Source: Daphnia carinata (taxonomy: Eukaryota; Arthropoda; Branchiopoda; Diplostraca; Daphniidae). From it: DNA of 64,000 bases. Location: positions 4,764,017-4,828,016 of the forward strand of contig NC_081339.1 of NCBI RefSeq assembly GCF_022539665.2. Reading direction: 5' to 3'. The translations under genes were made by a program, and so were the position numbers. Shown one piece after another: positions 39,463 to 52,116 of the stretch. Each line of letters opens with the position of its first letter. Within the stretch, counting starts at the first letter, position 1. The notes beneath the pieces are model-generated. The model worked only from the letters and a program-made list of their open reading frames with translations, did not search any database and was not told the origin of the DNA.

Positions 39463-40399
39463 GCAGGACGCCATGTTGAAGAAAGTGACCCCTATGACTC
39501 CATCCCTCTTTTGAGGAATACGGCCTAAGTTGCAACTTGCAAGCTCGATTTTTGTTTTGTTTTTGTTTGGTTTGGTTTTCCACAATTTATTTTGTTTGCT
39601 GCAGAAAATTTTTATAACACGTGGAAATCTATATATCAGCTTTAGTTTAAAATTTTACAGAAATACAGTTTGGCAGCACTGTACAGCAGCAGAGGCAGCA
39701 GACATCGGACAGAAAACGCAGTACGACTGCTTGGCTCGAGCCTCGAGCTGCTACTGACAATGCCAGAAAACAACAAAAGAAACTCTGTTGCATAAAAAAA
39801 AGGTTTAATGTTTGCTCTTCAACACTCAGATAATAATGGATGTACTGAAATTTAAAAAATTTAAAAAAGATACTTTTGTATTGAAGTTGAATTATCTTTC
39901 GGAACACAAAAGCAAACTTGGAATTCACTTATATTTGGAATTAACCACACGTATCATAACACAATAACCAAATTTGTCCGCCAGCTGCCTTTAGCCAATT
40001 AGAGCCTACTTGACTTAAAATAGGGATAGACTTCCAGAAGATAGTGGCGCGGTAGTTAAAAAGAACAAATACGAATTTCAACACATTTTACGTTTTCTGT
40101 CAAGCCAAATACCTTCCGGTACTAAGCCTGGGTATCGGCTACTCCGGGGCAGAGCTTTAACAAGGGGATTCAATAGGGATTTTATGCAATTTTTCGGCCT
40201 TATAAGTAGATCGCGCCCGGTTTAAAATAAGGATAGTAGGACCTAGTCGGGTTTTAAGAAAAGACTTAAGGCACTAGTCGTTCTTTGAATTAGGGCTGTT
40301 CGGATTTAGGTAAGGCCTTAGAACGATATGTTTGCCTACACCAACATGTAGACTATGGTCGAAATCATGAACTGGCCAGGTATTGGAGAGGAATCTTAG

Positions 40400-42755
40400 T
40401 CATTGGCTGTTGATGGTCTTTGGACGGAATTCGATACCCACTGCCATACGAATGGATTGTAGAGCTGTCGTAAAGCCATCGTCAAAACGGAGTTTTTCCT
40501 GTTCATTTTAAGACAATAAAAGTAAAATGTGAATTGATTAAGATGCTGAGAGTAAGTTCTCTACCGGAGTTTCCTCTACTGGAAAGAAGCGAAATTTCTG
40601 GACTATGGTACAAATAGCAATTTTCATCTCTTCCATGGCAAAGCGCATGCCAATGCAGTTTCGTGGACCTGTTCCAAACGCCATGAAGGTGTAGGGACTA
40701 CGTTTAGCTTTGTTTTCTGGAGTCCACCTTGAAGTTACAAGAACACAGATTTAATTGGTATACGAGGAAATAGTTACGGTAGATTTCAGCTAACCTTTCG
40801 GGATCAAATTTTTCTGGATCGGGATAGTATTCCTCCATGTGATGGAGAGCATAGGCTGGCACCGTCACAATATGTCCCTTTTTTATGTGTATACGGCCGT
40901 TGTCATAGGAATAATCTTTGGTGCATTGACGCTCCACTCTGAAACCAGACAGTGTGAAATCGTAAAACAAATAATGTGATTTGCGGCTCTAAATTCCATT
41001 ACCGTACACCAGGTGGACAAAGACGCAAAACTTCTTGGATAACCATCTCCAAATAGGGTATGTTTTGAACCATTTCATGGCACACTTCATCCTGATACGG
41101 AAATAGACAAACAAATTAAATTCGTGCTTAAACTACTTGAGAATAAGACTTACATATTCTCCTCTTTTTGCGAGGATGCTGTCGTACAATTTTTCCTGAA
41201 TTTTAGGATGTTTAGCTAGTAGAAAGCAGGTGTTTGTCAACGTGGTTGCTGTAGTATCGAATCCGGCGAGCATAAAGAGCGTTGACTGACAAAAAAAGTG
41301 TTTAATAGCGAACAAATTATTAATTAGTTATTAAGGAGGAAATCTATTTGATAGTAGTTACCTGACCCATTATTATCTCATCTATTATCTCCCGTGACCA
41401 CATGGGAACTTTTTTGCCATCGACTTCCTTCATGAATTCAGACATAGCTTCATCTGCCATTTGAATAAAGTCGTGGTATATCTGTTTAGAAAGACGAGAT
41501 TATTCATCATCCCAACATCATTGCAACCTCTTCTAAAAATACTTCTTTAGACTGTGATCTTTCTTGAAGTACATTTTCCAATAGTTTGAAAAAAAATTTC
41601 ATTTCTTTCGTAACAATCAAATGCTCTGTGAATCGGCCAAACATGGCGAACACCTTTGGGTACATAACTGTAGAAATACAATTTATAATAACGTAGCTGC
41701 ACGGAAAACGTAGGAGTTTGAATTTTGATTAATCGTTGATAAACTTACAAGGCAGCAGAACTGCTGGCGATTTGTTTGTCGGTGGGTTAAAAACAAACTG
41801 AGCATTTTTAATAAACGGATCGTCTTTGTTTCCAAGATTATCAATTTTTAGACCAAAGGCACATCTTGCAATCACGTCCATCGTAAAAGTACTAAAAGTC
41901 CTGTGCCAGTTAATTTTAAAAATGACACTTGGATAATTTGACAAAAATTTTTGAACAATTCATTACAGCTTTGCGTCGATTTTTCCTCTAGTTTCAGTAA
42001 AACATGTGAGACGATCGCACAGCTCCGAAACGCAATCTTTGATTAGTCCAGACATCTGTTTTATAAAAAGACAAAACCTCCGTCGCGTTAAGTTCTTTAA
42101 CTTTAAATTTTTCTTAACGGCCAAATTACTCGCTTAATTTTCCCGCTTGTAAATGCTGGAGTTACCGACGAGCGAACATCCTTCCACTCCTGGCCTTTCA
42201 TCATCGCCACCCACTTGCGCACGATTTTGGTTTGAATTTCAAAATTCTAAAAAAATGGATAAATCTTAACTGTAATTTTGTGTTTAGAGCAAAGGATATC
42301 CAAACAAATTTTTTACTCTACGATCGACAAAGTGGTCGAAGTCTTTGACAAAGATCGCCTTTATCATATCTGTGTCTGTGATCCAAAGGTTTGGTATAGG
42401 TCCGTCAAAATATCCGAAAACCTTGCCATATTTTTTTACTAACGCAATGTCGTATTCAGGAAGATTCTAAATAAGATCAAATTTTTATTGGCGGAAATTT
42501 ATGAAAAATTATTCATCGCTCACAGCTTTCCAGACTTGCCACATGTTACCGAAGATAGGAATCGGTTTTGGACCAGGAATGCCTTGAGCGGAGAAGTAAT
42601 TAAACGTAGAAGTGACATATCTGTTGTTAACAAATTAATAACAATTAACCAATCAGTGAATCTAAGAAAGTTATGTACCTGTAACATAGAAGTAGGCAAG
42701 AAACTACTGTTGCCACGCAAATGGCGGGCGATGAGAGAATCTCTAATGCATTCAT
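40400..42755 (-). CDS. cytochrome P450, CYP3 clan (array copy 7)
   Basis: ATG at 42755, TGA at 40400-40402, 13-exon layout. The protein starts MNALEILSSPAICVATVVSC and ends EFRPKTINSQ. Motifs seen: KGQEWKDVRSS, AGFDTTATTLTN, K-helix QEVLRLCPPGVR (Leu-Cys instead of Phe-Tyr after ExxR), EKFDPER and FGTGPRNCIGMRFAMEE with the haem cysteine. All exons read open and splice phases match the family. It is the first gene of the array on its own strand and is more diverged than copies 2, 4 and 5. The changed residues after the K-helix suggest a different substrate range, but this is inference. Confidence 0.86.
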
Positions 42756-43180
42756 TTACGTGTAAATAGTAGCTAGCAATGAGCCAACGAGACAACCTAT
42801 CCCGTACTAATGAGCTCGGCTTGACAACGTTCAGTCCAAGATTTGGACCACATGCCTAGATTGGGTATCCAAAAAGTAATACAAACAGTCAGACAATGAC
42901 AACGCAAAATGCAGACTACACTACATCCGCAACTAGCAACATAAATGAAAAAAACATAATGCTGTATAAATAGAACACAAAGATAAGACTTGGGCAATGG
43001 CGCGATAGATCAACGACGTGAAAGCTAGACTCGCCAGGTCACCAATGTCGTACAGCCCATATACTTGTAACAGAACATATACTTGTAACGTTCACGTTGC
43101 ACGTGGACTACAGTCAAATGTCTAACAGAAGGGAGAAAAAGATACTGTTTTTAAACCTGGTTTAAACTGTGACGATACAC
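42756..43180. other. upstream region of P450 copy 7
   Basis: Holds the promoter side of copy 7. A TATAAATA box at about 42964 faces the plus strand, where no gene starts nearby. A 14-base direct repeat (CATATACTTGTAAC) occurs twice at about 43050-43090. Otherwise nothing recognisable. Confidence 0.4.
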
Positions 43181-43506
43181 CCGCCTCCATAAATATGTGC
43201 CACCTTCAAATGGCGGGAAAACTTTACTACTGCTGCAATTTTGGAAGTCGGATGGTAATTCGCAGCGACATGAATGATACCTATTTTCCGGTATTCTTGG
43301 TCTCAAAAATTAAGGAAACAGCTTTGTTTTTCCTCTCCTTCCTTTGATTGTTTCGAAAACGAAAATTTTTCCCCATTTTTTGAGACTAAGAATACCGAAA
43401 ACTAGGCGAAATGTAGACCGCTGTAAAATAATCCGTCTTCCAAAATCGCAGCGATACTAAAGTTTTCCCGCCATTCGGAGGGGGCACATGTTTATGGAGG
43501 CTGGTG
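43181..43506. mobile_element. foldback (MITE-like) element
   Basis: The left arm (about 43184-43318) and the right arm (about 43378-43500) are inverted copies. The outermost parts share CCTCCATAAA, GGCGGGAAAACTTTA and ATTTTGGAAG; the inner parts share GGTATTCTT and GTCTCAAAAA. The loop of some 60 bases is T-rich. There is no coding capacity. Size, long imperfect inverted arms and intergenic location fit a non-autonomous foldback or MITE. I could not identify a target-site duplication or a parent transposon. Confidence 0.7.
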
Positions 43507-43844
43507 AACAAGACGGCCATTATCGGTCGATTACGTCTCAACTCCTCAGAACTTGTACCTCAAATGAATTTGGAGAAAGCACATTGCACGAACTAGTCAA
43601 CCCTGGCTGTGCAGACATTGTCAATAGCACAAAATGTCTGTTGACAATTGTTGACAACGAGCACTAGTTAAATTTCGTGAAAAGACCAAACTCCTGGACC
43701 TACTCCAACAACTTCGACACAAACGAGCAACTAAACTAAAAACACGTGAGGCAACTGTGGAATATCCAACAGTGACATCTAACGGCGCAAAACGCTGCAA
43801 GCGCAGCTGAGTGAACCTAAACTTGAAGTTGAAGTCTGTTGACA

Positions 43845-44574
43845 ATGTTTGTAAATATGAATCGGATGAAAACACTTTACTTTTCAGCTTTTATATTTAT
43901 CAGCATTAAGTTGGCTTGTGGGATTCGCATAGGGGAGGATTTTACTCAAGTGCATTCGAATTTTCAGGTGACGGGAGATGGTTTCCATCGGTAAGACGTT
44001 GAACAGCCCAAAAAGTTACGCAACACTTAAGAAATATTGTTTTTGCAGGGAATTTAGAGTTTCCTCGTCGTTCCTTCCGCCATATCTTCAAGATTGCAAG
44101 GTACTCATTAAATGGACGATACCTTCTGGAATCTACATAGACCCATACCAGCTTCAAGCATCAATACTGAACCAAACTGTACATTTCTCCAGCCCTGTGA
44201 ATGTTGAGCAAATGGCACACCATGCAGAACCTTTGATTTTACACAGCTTTCCCAACATTCATTGCAGCAGTAGTTGCCATTTTCCCCAAACAATGCAGTT
44301 TCATTTACGTTACCATCTGCCTAGCAACACAAGTGATTATACGAAAGTGTCCCTCCCTCCACCTGTAACGTATGTTGCTTGTGATTGCATTTTACCTATT
44401 AACATGGCTGTAAATAAATGTTTGTGGCAAGAAATTTCCAAACCCGAATTACCAAACTATGATGTTTTTGTTCCAGTAGGAGATTTGTCCCATTTGCCAT
44501 TTGTAACACTTCTTACAATTGCCATTGCATTTATGGGAACTGGCTGTGTTGCTTGGGCGTCTGTGATACAGTAA
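43845..44574 (+). CDS. PIGX: PIG-X, GPI-mannosyltransferase I accessory subunit
   Basis: PIG-X (yeast Pbn1) stabilises PIG-M, which adds the first mannose to GPI anchors in the ER. Two exons: 43845-43990 and 44049-44574, with a 58 bp intron and matching phase, giving 223 residues. A signal peptide ends near IKLACG. The splice rebuilds GDGFHREFRVSSSF, followed by CKVLIKWTIPSGIYIDPYQL, which matches the PIG-X pattern of a dipeptide-to-GLYVDPYEL block. A single C-terminal membrane helix (LPFVTLLTIAIAFMGTGC) ends the protein, as expected for a type I ER membrane protein. The stop overlaps a GTAAGT, so a further exon is possible but not needed. Confidence 0.88.
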
Positions 44575-44889
44575 GTGTCAACTTTCCATTTAGTTTTTAC
44601 CGTTACTTGAACTCTGATCAATACAAAAAATTTAGTGTATTGCGGCAGATGTAACAGCAATTTGTATGGGTATGAATACCGCTTTTTCACACGTTTTCCA
44701 TGTCAGTGAAAAGTCTAGGAGAGGGGAAATGTACGTTGCAAGAGTCTTGAAATTTTTGAAGAAACCAAAAAAAAAATTGGGTGCCAGGTAAGAAAAGCGG
44801 AACAAGCAAACCGAAAACATTTCGAGATAGTTTCACACATAACAGACAAACGCACACGGCTGTTAGGAAGAAATTTGGGTGACACGACT

Positions 44890-47800
44890 CTAGTTGGCCA
44901 TGGACGAACGCAGCATCTTGAGTCGGGGCACAAAGAAAGATTCGAGCGAAGTGGCGCATCGGGCAATATTCGACTCTTTGGCGTTGTAGTATCGACAGTT
45001 GTCGAAGATCTTGGTAACATCGCCGATAAACTCCAAAAGTCGTTGGTATCGCCTTTCCTGAATCTTGGTCTCGATGAGACGCAAGTCCATGGGATCCTTG
45101 ATGATTTGGTAGTAGTCAGGGACGTCTTTCTCCTTGACAGGCTCGCGGAACGGCCACGAACTCTTGTGGCCTTGCAACTGCCGTAATAGTTTACGTAGTT
45201 CTTCATAATCGCGTGTACCCAACGTCCTCGTATTGGCATAGTTTAAAGCTCCTTGCGGGTCACAATTCGGGCATTTGTACTCATCAATCGACTCGGATTC
45301 TGTTTGTAGAACGCCAACACAACGACCATGCAGCCATTCCTGACATCGATCGCAGCAAATGTAGAACTGCGATTCATCGTACGGCTGGCGGCAAAGGCAG
45401 AAGAGTTCGCGAGTCGTATTTTGTTGTGCCTTTTTGCAGTTATCACACACAAATTCGCTCATTGTCTGCGACATGGCTTCCGTGATGCCCACGCAATCTC
45501 CATGGAACCAATTAGAACACATGTCACAACCAACGTAAAACTTTGAATTGTCGTACGGTTTGCGACAGATGCAGAAAAGTTCTTTCTTGCCGCCTCCACT
45601 TTCAGACGAATTGCGTTTGGTCTTCCTCTTTGTTGTCGTAACTGGTGGAGGTGGTGGAACATCTTCTTCTTCCTCTTCTTCTTCTTCGTCTTGCGAAGTC
45701 CCAGGTTCGGGTTCAAACGAGTCTCTTTGGCTGCTCAATGGCGATGACGGTTTGCGCTTCCTTTGATTTCGTCTGGGTGTACGTTTTGCTTGAACAACAG
45801 GTGGCTCGGGCAGCTTTTGCTCCTTCTTCTTAACGGCAGACGTCTGAATTTCAGGGGCTGCAAACGGGACCTGCCGAACGGGCGAAGGCAACCGCAGCGC
45901 TGAGATCTCCTTCTGGATAGAGACTCGCAATTCTTTTTCCAGTAAGGCACGTTTGCGCAGCATTTCCTTCTTTAGCAGTTCAGAGTGTTTGCTTAATCCA
46001 CCATGCAGACGAGCCAACGCCGATTGATGACGTCGCTCCTTGGCACGTTGAGCAGCTTTCATTGCACGTTCCTTGTTCTTTTGTTCGCGCAAATCAGCGG
46101 CCGCATCGCTTGCCGGAGTGCCAGAGTTCGTAACTTTGGTGGAGGTCGGTGTAGTGGGAGCTTCGATGATCCGGGCAATTTTACGAGCCGGAGGCCTTGC
46201 CGTCTTATTTTCCGCTCCACCAGTTGGTGTCATCGCTGTTGATGTATCGAGATCCTCAGCCCAAGAAGCACCAGACGTCGTTCGTTTTCTAGCAGACGAA
46301 GAAGCGGCAAAATAGGTTGGAGTCTCCACATCAGCGTCATCTCTTTTTGCTTTCTCCTGTTCACGTAAACGCGTCAACACCTTCTGCTCCAAGTCCGGAT
46401 GAAGGTTCCCGCCTTTTAATGAATTACGAAGTGCTTGTACGACGTAATCAGGTGTGACGGTATACGGTTCTTCTGATTTCTCCGAACTGACAGTGGCAGC
46501 AGATGTGGTGGTAGGAGTAGCTACGCTGGGCGTTGAAACAGCAGCTGTTGTCGTAGACGATTCACTAATGAAATAAATATTGAAATTAGTTATATGGAAA
46601 CATCAATAAAAAAAAATATATTTCATACCTCGAAGTCGAGACTACGGTAGTTGTAGTAGCTGTAGTTGTTACCGTGGCAACAGTAGAGGCAATGGCTGTG
46701 CCAGCCGCAGATGTCCGTACAGCAATAGTGATAGGTTTGTTATTACCACCTGGCTGATTGGCCCGGTTCAACATTTGCCCTTTGAGCTGCTCTTGTATAG
46801 CAGCCAATTGTTGCGGAGTGAGCGAACCACCTTGCAAATTTTGCACCACGATTCGCTGGCCTTGCGCGGTCTGTATCATCTGCATCACGGGCTTGGGTTG
46901 TTGGCCAGCCACAGTTGTTGGTGTATCGCCTGCTTTTGCGGCAACAGTGCCAGCTGCAGGGGCAGCAGTTCGTATAAGGACCTGTTGGCCGTTTACAGAG
47001 CTCAACTGGAGTTTGCCCGCTGCTAGCTGTTGGGTCAGCGTGGCCGCATTAGTACCAGCAGGCAAAACTATTTGATTCGCTGTTTTTTGTCCGGCAACTT
47101 GCATGACATTACCGGCCTTTTGAACGACGATTGTTTTAGTTACTGTTCCATCGCTGGCCGCTGCAGGCTGCGCTTGAGTCTGTGCTTGAGCGGGCGCCGG
47201 TTGGGCTGCCATCATTGGCTGGGCAGGAGAAACAATGGTAAAACGACCATCACCGAGTCGCAAAAGTTGCTGACCTGGTTTAAGCCCACGAATTTCAATC
47301 TTGCCGTCCGGCCCGCGAGTAATTTGCAATTTACTAGCTGTTGGTGTTGCAGCCGCGACGCCGGGACTAGGAGCGATAAGCACAGGCTGGGCGGATCCTG
47401 ATGATGAGGCCGTTGTTGTTTTGACAACCTGAGTTGTTTTTCCGTCTTTAGTAATTAGAATCCGCCTGCCCATCGCAGTTCCAGCAGCACCGGGTGGTGT
47501 GGACACAACAGACGTAAACTTGCTTCCAGGTAAAACAACTTTGTTTGGCAACGCAAGACGGACAACTCCCGGCGTTCCTGGAGTGGCACTCTTCAACTGA
47601 TGGGCAGTACGTTGGGCACGCAACTGCTGTTCGGCCTGTGCCTTGAGTTCTTCCATAGACAATGGTTTTCCTCCAGGACCCGTCGTCTGTGGTGTACCTT
47701 TCAGTCGTGTAAGTGATGAAGGTGTGGTTGCACTGGCCGCCGCTGCCGCCGCAGCTCTTTCGACCCGCTCGTGATAATGTTTAATGACCCAAAGTTCCAG

Positions 47801-50800
47801 GCGATCCTCGTCCACCCATTCCTCGGTTACGATAGGTTGGGATAATTTGGGCGCTTCCACCATCTTGCGTTTACGCAGTCCGGATCGCGACGGAGTGACT
47901 TCTCTGACCGTTTTGGGCACGTCAAGTGGAATGACCACACGTCGTTGAAAGTACTGCGTCCGCTCCAAAAAGCGGCCGACGTGACGGTGCTTCAAGATGT
48001 CGGTTGTGACAATCTCAGTGTCGGTGGTCGTTTGGTTTTTGCCGTCGCCCATACCCATGCTTCCCGTTTTAGCCGATACATCATCCCAGCGAAGACATGC
48101 CCACAGGATTCGCACTTGCAACGCAAACGCGCTGAGCGACTGTAGGCCGTTTGTGCGGAAGAACCAGACATTCTTAAACAGTGGCCTGGCAGATGGATAG
48201 ATCCAGGCCGGCGAGTTATTCTTGGGGCCGTGATGAAATCCTTGAACGTATGCTTGGCCGTAACGTCGTGCTAGATGTTTCAACTCGTGATCTGGCAAAA
48301 CAAAGATGGTGCGCTTGTTGCTCTTCGTCATGTATTTTGACATCATCGGGTATTTCACTGGCGCTTTCTTCTTTTTTGAACGCATTTCGTCATCCGCACG
48401 TTTCAGCGACAACGGTTCTTTCGTCGATTCGCTGGAATAAATTCGCCTTTTGACGAGTGCGGCTTTCTGTTTCTCTTCTTCTTCCTTCTCTTTGATTATT
48501 TCAGCTTCTAGGTGTTTAATGCCCCGGCATGTGGGAGAATAGCAACTACTACCATCGCAGTCCAAAGAATAACAGCGCGGGAAAGTACGGCGATGAAACC
48601 GTAGCTGTTCCAGTTGCGTTTCCAACTCGGCGATAGTTAATTTCACTTTCTGAGTTTGCTTTCCTTCAGCGTCCACGTTTTCCTTCTTCACTGGAGATGG
48701 AGCCTTTTCGATTTTAAGGAGATTTTTCTCTTCGGCCGCTTTCAACTTTAGACGCCAGTCGAGTAACGAATCTAGCTTGGCCTTTTTACCTATTTTAGGG
48801 TAAACACGGCGGTCGGGATCATTCATGGCTGCACAAATGTCAACCACCTCCATGGCAGGGTCAGATGATGGGATCTGATAGATTTCGTCGCCCGCTGTTG
48901 GATCTACTTGGACATATCGAGATTCCTGACCTTCTTCTGTTGAATGAAAAACAGTTCCATGTAGATTGTTACATAAATTGATTAAAGGAAGTAGAAAATT
49001 ACCCTGAGAATGGGTGACAATTCGCCAAGGTCCAGCTCTTAATCCACATTTCTTAGCGTCTAGGCGCCGAAGGAGGCGGGTTGCGGCTAACCAGCGCCAA
49101 CCCCATTGACCATGAAGTCGGAACTCTTCTCCTTTGTGCTTCCAGATCTGCAATTTTGAAAGAAAATATTTTAGACAATATTCTAACGACAACAATGTGT
49201 TTTCCAACCTGATGCTTGAGGCCTTTGGTGTAGTGAACGGTATGGAGTCGATGCATCTCCTCTTCCAGTTCCTTGTCCTTTTTCTCTTTTTTATCCACCT
49301 TCTTCCTCTCTTCGCGCTCAAGTGCTGTTTGCCGTTGAAGTCGTATGTGCCCAAGTGATTCGTGCCAAACAAGTGTAAAAACAACAGGGCGGATGCAAGC
49401 CACTAGGATCGATAGTACTCGACCGAGGTCCGTTGGCGAAACGCTTTGATTGACAGCCTGAATCCATGACTTGCGCATGCTTCCAGCCCAATTGGGATGC
49501 ATGAAAATGGCAGGTAACTGAGAGTGAAGTTGTAGCAAAGTGCTACGAACAGTCTGCAACATGACGGTTCGATTACCGAACGTGCTACCAGACCATTTAA
49601 ACTCGCCGCATCCAGTAAGCGAGAACTTGTGCGACAGGTAGCGCTTGCGGTCTCTCTCCTCTGCAGCCTGGTTCTTGTTTAGTGCAAGAGGATTGCTCGT
49701 GTACTGGTTCACGTAGCTCTTGTGCCGGCCCTCCATGCCCAGCTTGAAAATGACATCGGTGGGCAGTGGAGATTGCGATTTCTGTTTGGTCGTTGTGCCA
49801 CTGTTCTCCTCCTTGACACTGACGGCGGAACCATTTGCGGTTACACTGCGTCGTTTCATATCGACATAAGTTCGCGCCACAGTGGTCCCTGTTTTAGACC
49901 GCGTGGAGTAAGTCCCATTGGATGCCACTGTACTGGTGGTAGATTCTTCAGACACGGGTTCTATTTTGGGTTCTTTTGGTTCCGACTCGACATGCAATTG
50001 TTGCATGAAATCGTCGTCCACTTCAACACCACACTCTTCCACAACTTCCTCAGTTTCCACTTGTTCTTTTTCTGTTTTTACGGCATCAACGGAGAGTTTC
50101 TCATCGGCTTCGTCATCTTCTTCTTCTTTCTCTACTTTAACGACCGCCTGAGAGGCCTCTCTAGCAGCTTCTTCGTCAAGTTCCAGATAAGATTTGTTGG
50201 CTCCTGAAAATATACACAGTTTAAAGATTGTTTCAGGTATCTAACAAGTGATGTGCTATACCTTTCTGTTCGTTAGTCAGCTGGATTGTAATGTTCATTT
50301 GTCGCAGTATTTCTGATCGTAGGTTGTAGAGTTCTTGGCAAAGAGCCTTTTCGAAATCTGTTTTATCCAACACTGCAAGCAACTGTTCGAATTGATGAGG
50401 GCTTGAATAATACCATGTCTTGCGGTTCTCTTCAGCAACACACTCTTCCACTCCATCAATTTCTTCACGACTTCCAGTCTCTTCAACGAAGATCCGTCGG
50501 GATATAAACCAATATTTGCGTCCGTGACGGTCGTACCCCAAACATTCCTTAAGAAAGCAAAGAAATTAGATTGCACTTTCTTCCTAGGTCATCTTATTCA
50601 GCGTGGTACCTGACGACAGAGGAAACCAGATCGTTCGACATCGCTAATACAATCGGTGACTCCTTTGCATTGCTGAGCCGTGCATATTGGACATTGCCAG
50701 TCTTCGTTTGGAACATTCTCCAACGGCGGGTCTAGACAGTGGAGGTGGTAGACGGCTGGACAAGTTTCACAGCAGAGTAAATCTCCTACTTTGTGGCAAA

Positions 50801-52025
50801 CTCGACAGTGGTCATTGTACTTGATGTTTCCTGCAATCATAAAAAACCGCAATAAATTACAGAATTTCTCGTTACAATAGTAAATAACGAGATTTACCTT
50901 CGCTAAGGAACTCTTGGCGGACCGCCGTGTTGCAAAGGAAATGGTCAGTAAGAAACTTGAGAAGACTCAGACGGACGTCGCAAGTAGTAAAAGGGTATTC
51001 GCAGGATTCGAGGAGCGAAAGTGCAGGTGCAAAGGTTGGGTCACTCTGCAGATAGATTCGCATGACTTCTGGCCATGTAAGTGTGTCGCCAAAGTTAAGC
51101 ATTGAGTTGGTGCTGTCCTTCTGGTCCAGTGGCCCAAACCACGTTTGTTGGACATCTTCCTCTCGGAGCATGGCCTTCAGGAGTTGAACGTGTACTTCGG
51201 CTAATAGTGGCGTCATTTCCTCCGATTGCAAGGCAGCCATAAAATCTTCGAAGCGGAACGGCGAGAGTCTCACCTATAATCCATCAATTAATTAGTTTAT
51301 TAAGATGAAAAGATTCAGCTTTAGGTTAAAAAAAAACTTGCCTCACTGCTGAACTTGCGTAATACTTCATATATCGCGCAAGCAGGTAGCACTTGGTGTG
51401 TAGGTAAAAGAAGATCTTCAGAAGTTTTCGGTAGAGTGAGCACTGGTAAGTCCTGATCAGACTGTAACCAAACAGGGAGCGGAGTAGGGATAGACTTTAT
51501 AGTGGATTCAACTACCCTTCTCATTGAGGAACTATGGTTAGAGAAAGAGACATCTGAGGCAGCATCGTCCAGCTCATCACTCTCTGGTTCGCTGATTGGA
51601 ATGTCAACATCACTTTCAACATCCAAATCGGCATCCTCCCCTTGACTTGGTGGTCCATCCGAATCACTACCAGAGTCAAAATCAGAACCATAATGGTAGT
51701 CATTTCCTCTGGTGATGACCAAAGAAGGCCTGGGCACATATGCTTTGCCACCTCGGTTCCCTCTCGTCCCTGCTTTCCTTCCTCGTTTCTTAAAAGGAGT
51801 AACTGAAATATGTTTCTTGGCACTGTATTGTTGTGTGAAGCTGCCCACACTTCCTCCCGGTGAACTGGCCCTCGATCCTGATGGACCGTTGTCGGCGGCC
51901 AACCCATCTCGGGACAAAAGCCATTTAGGCTTCTCGATAACATTCGATCGGGCATTTAAGAAGTGTGGCGACGTATAAGATGATTTTGGCGGTCGCCCGC
52001 GTCTCCTACCACCTCGCGACGACAT
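44890..52025 (-). CDS. E(bx): NURF301/BPTF, largest subunit of the NURF chromatin remodeller
   Basis: BPTF/NURF301 recruits the ISWI remodeller to H3K4me3 and acetylated histones. Eight exons in coding order: 52025-51342, 51273-50898, 50830-50610, 50547-50262, 50203-49209, 49147-49003, 48936-46629 and 46564-44890. Phases agree, giving 2229 residues. Order of domains: basic N-terminus (RGGRRRGRPPKS, AT-hook-like), acidic region, DDT (LSPFRFEDFMAAL), PHD1 (CRVCHKVGDLLCCETCPAVYHLHC), a WHIM-like region (GYDRHGRKYWFISRR), a central KSNKRTIFVLP block, a Gln/Thr/Ala-rich region, then two C-terminal PHD fingers (about 2002-2050 and 2056-2105) and a bromodomain (about 2130-2225, with PDYYQIIKDPMDL and FDNCRYYN). 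Intron 1 uses a GC donor. Two tandem C-terminal PHD fingers resemble the fly protein, whereas human BPTF has one. Confidence 0.95.
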
Positions 52026-52100
52026 TCTTCACTTTAGGATGCACTTTTAACGACGGATTAACGGCCAGCCGGATCACAGAAGTAGGCCGGCAGTAGTATG

Positions 52101-52116
52101 CTTGTTTATAAACAAG
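52101..52116. promoter_or_regulatory. 16-bp perfect palindrome with two opposed forkhead-like sites
   Basis: CTTGTTTATAAACAAG is its own reverse complement. Each half contains TGTTTA, the core of forkhead-type binding sites, and the centre is TATA-like. It lies about 76 bp upstream of the NURF301 start codon. A role as promoter element is inferred from position only. Confidence 0.4.

Larger units (their letters stand above)
29690..40030. repeat. tandem duplication unit 2 (P450 copies 4, 5 and 6)
   Basis: A block of about 10.3 kb that corresponds to unit 1. The junction between units lies near 29690, where the flank of copy 3 gives way to the 3' flank of copy 4; the far end near 40030 repeats the sequence found at about 29670. 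The repeated 3' flank includes a GCAGCA-rich stretch at 29230-29300 and 39660-39710. Unit 2 carries a private insertion at about 38911-39462. Confidence 0.75.

Noticed and set aside
46758-48453. Several plus-strand frames opposite the NURF301 gene
   Set aside because: They are antisense shadows of the large NURF301 exon, whose sense frame has clear conserved blocks and domains.
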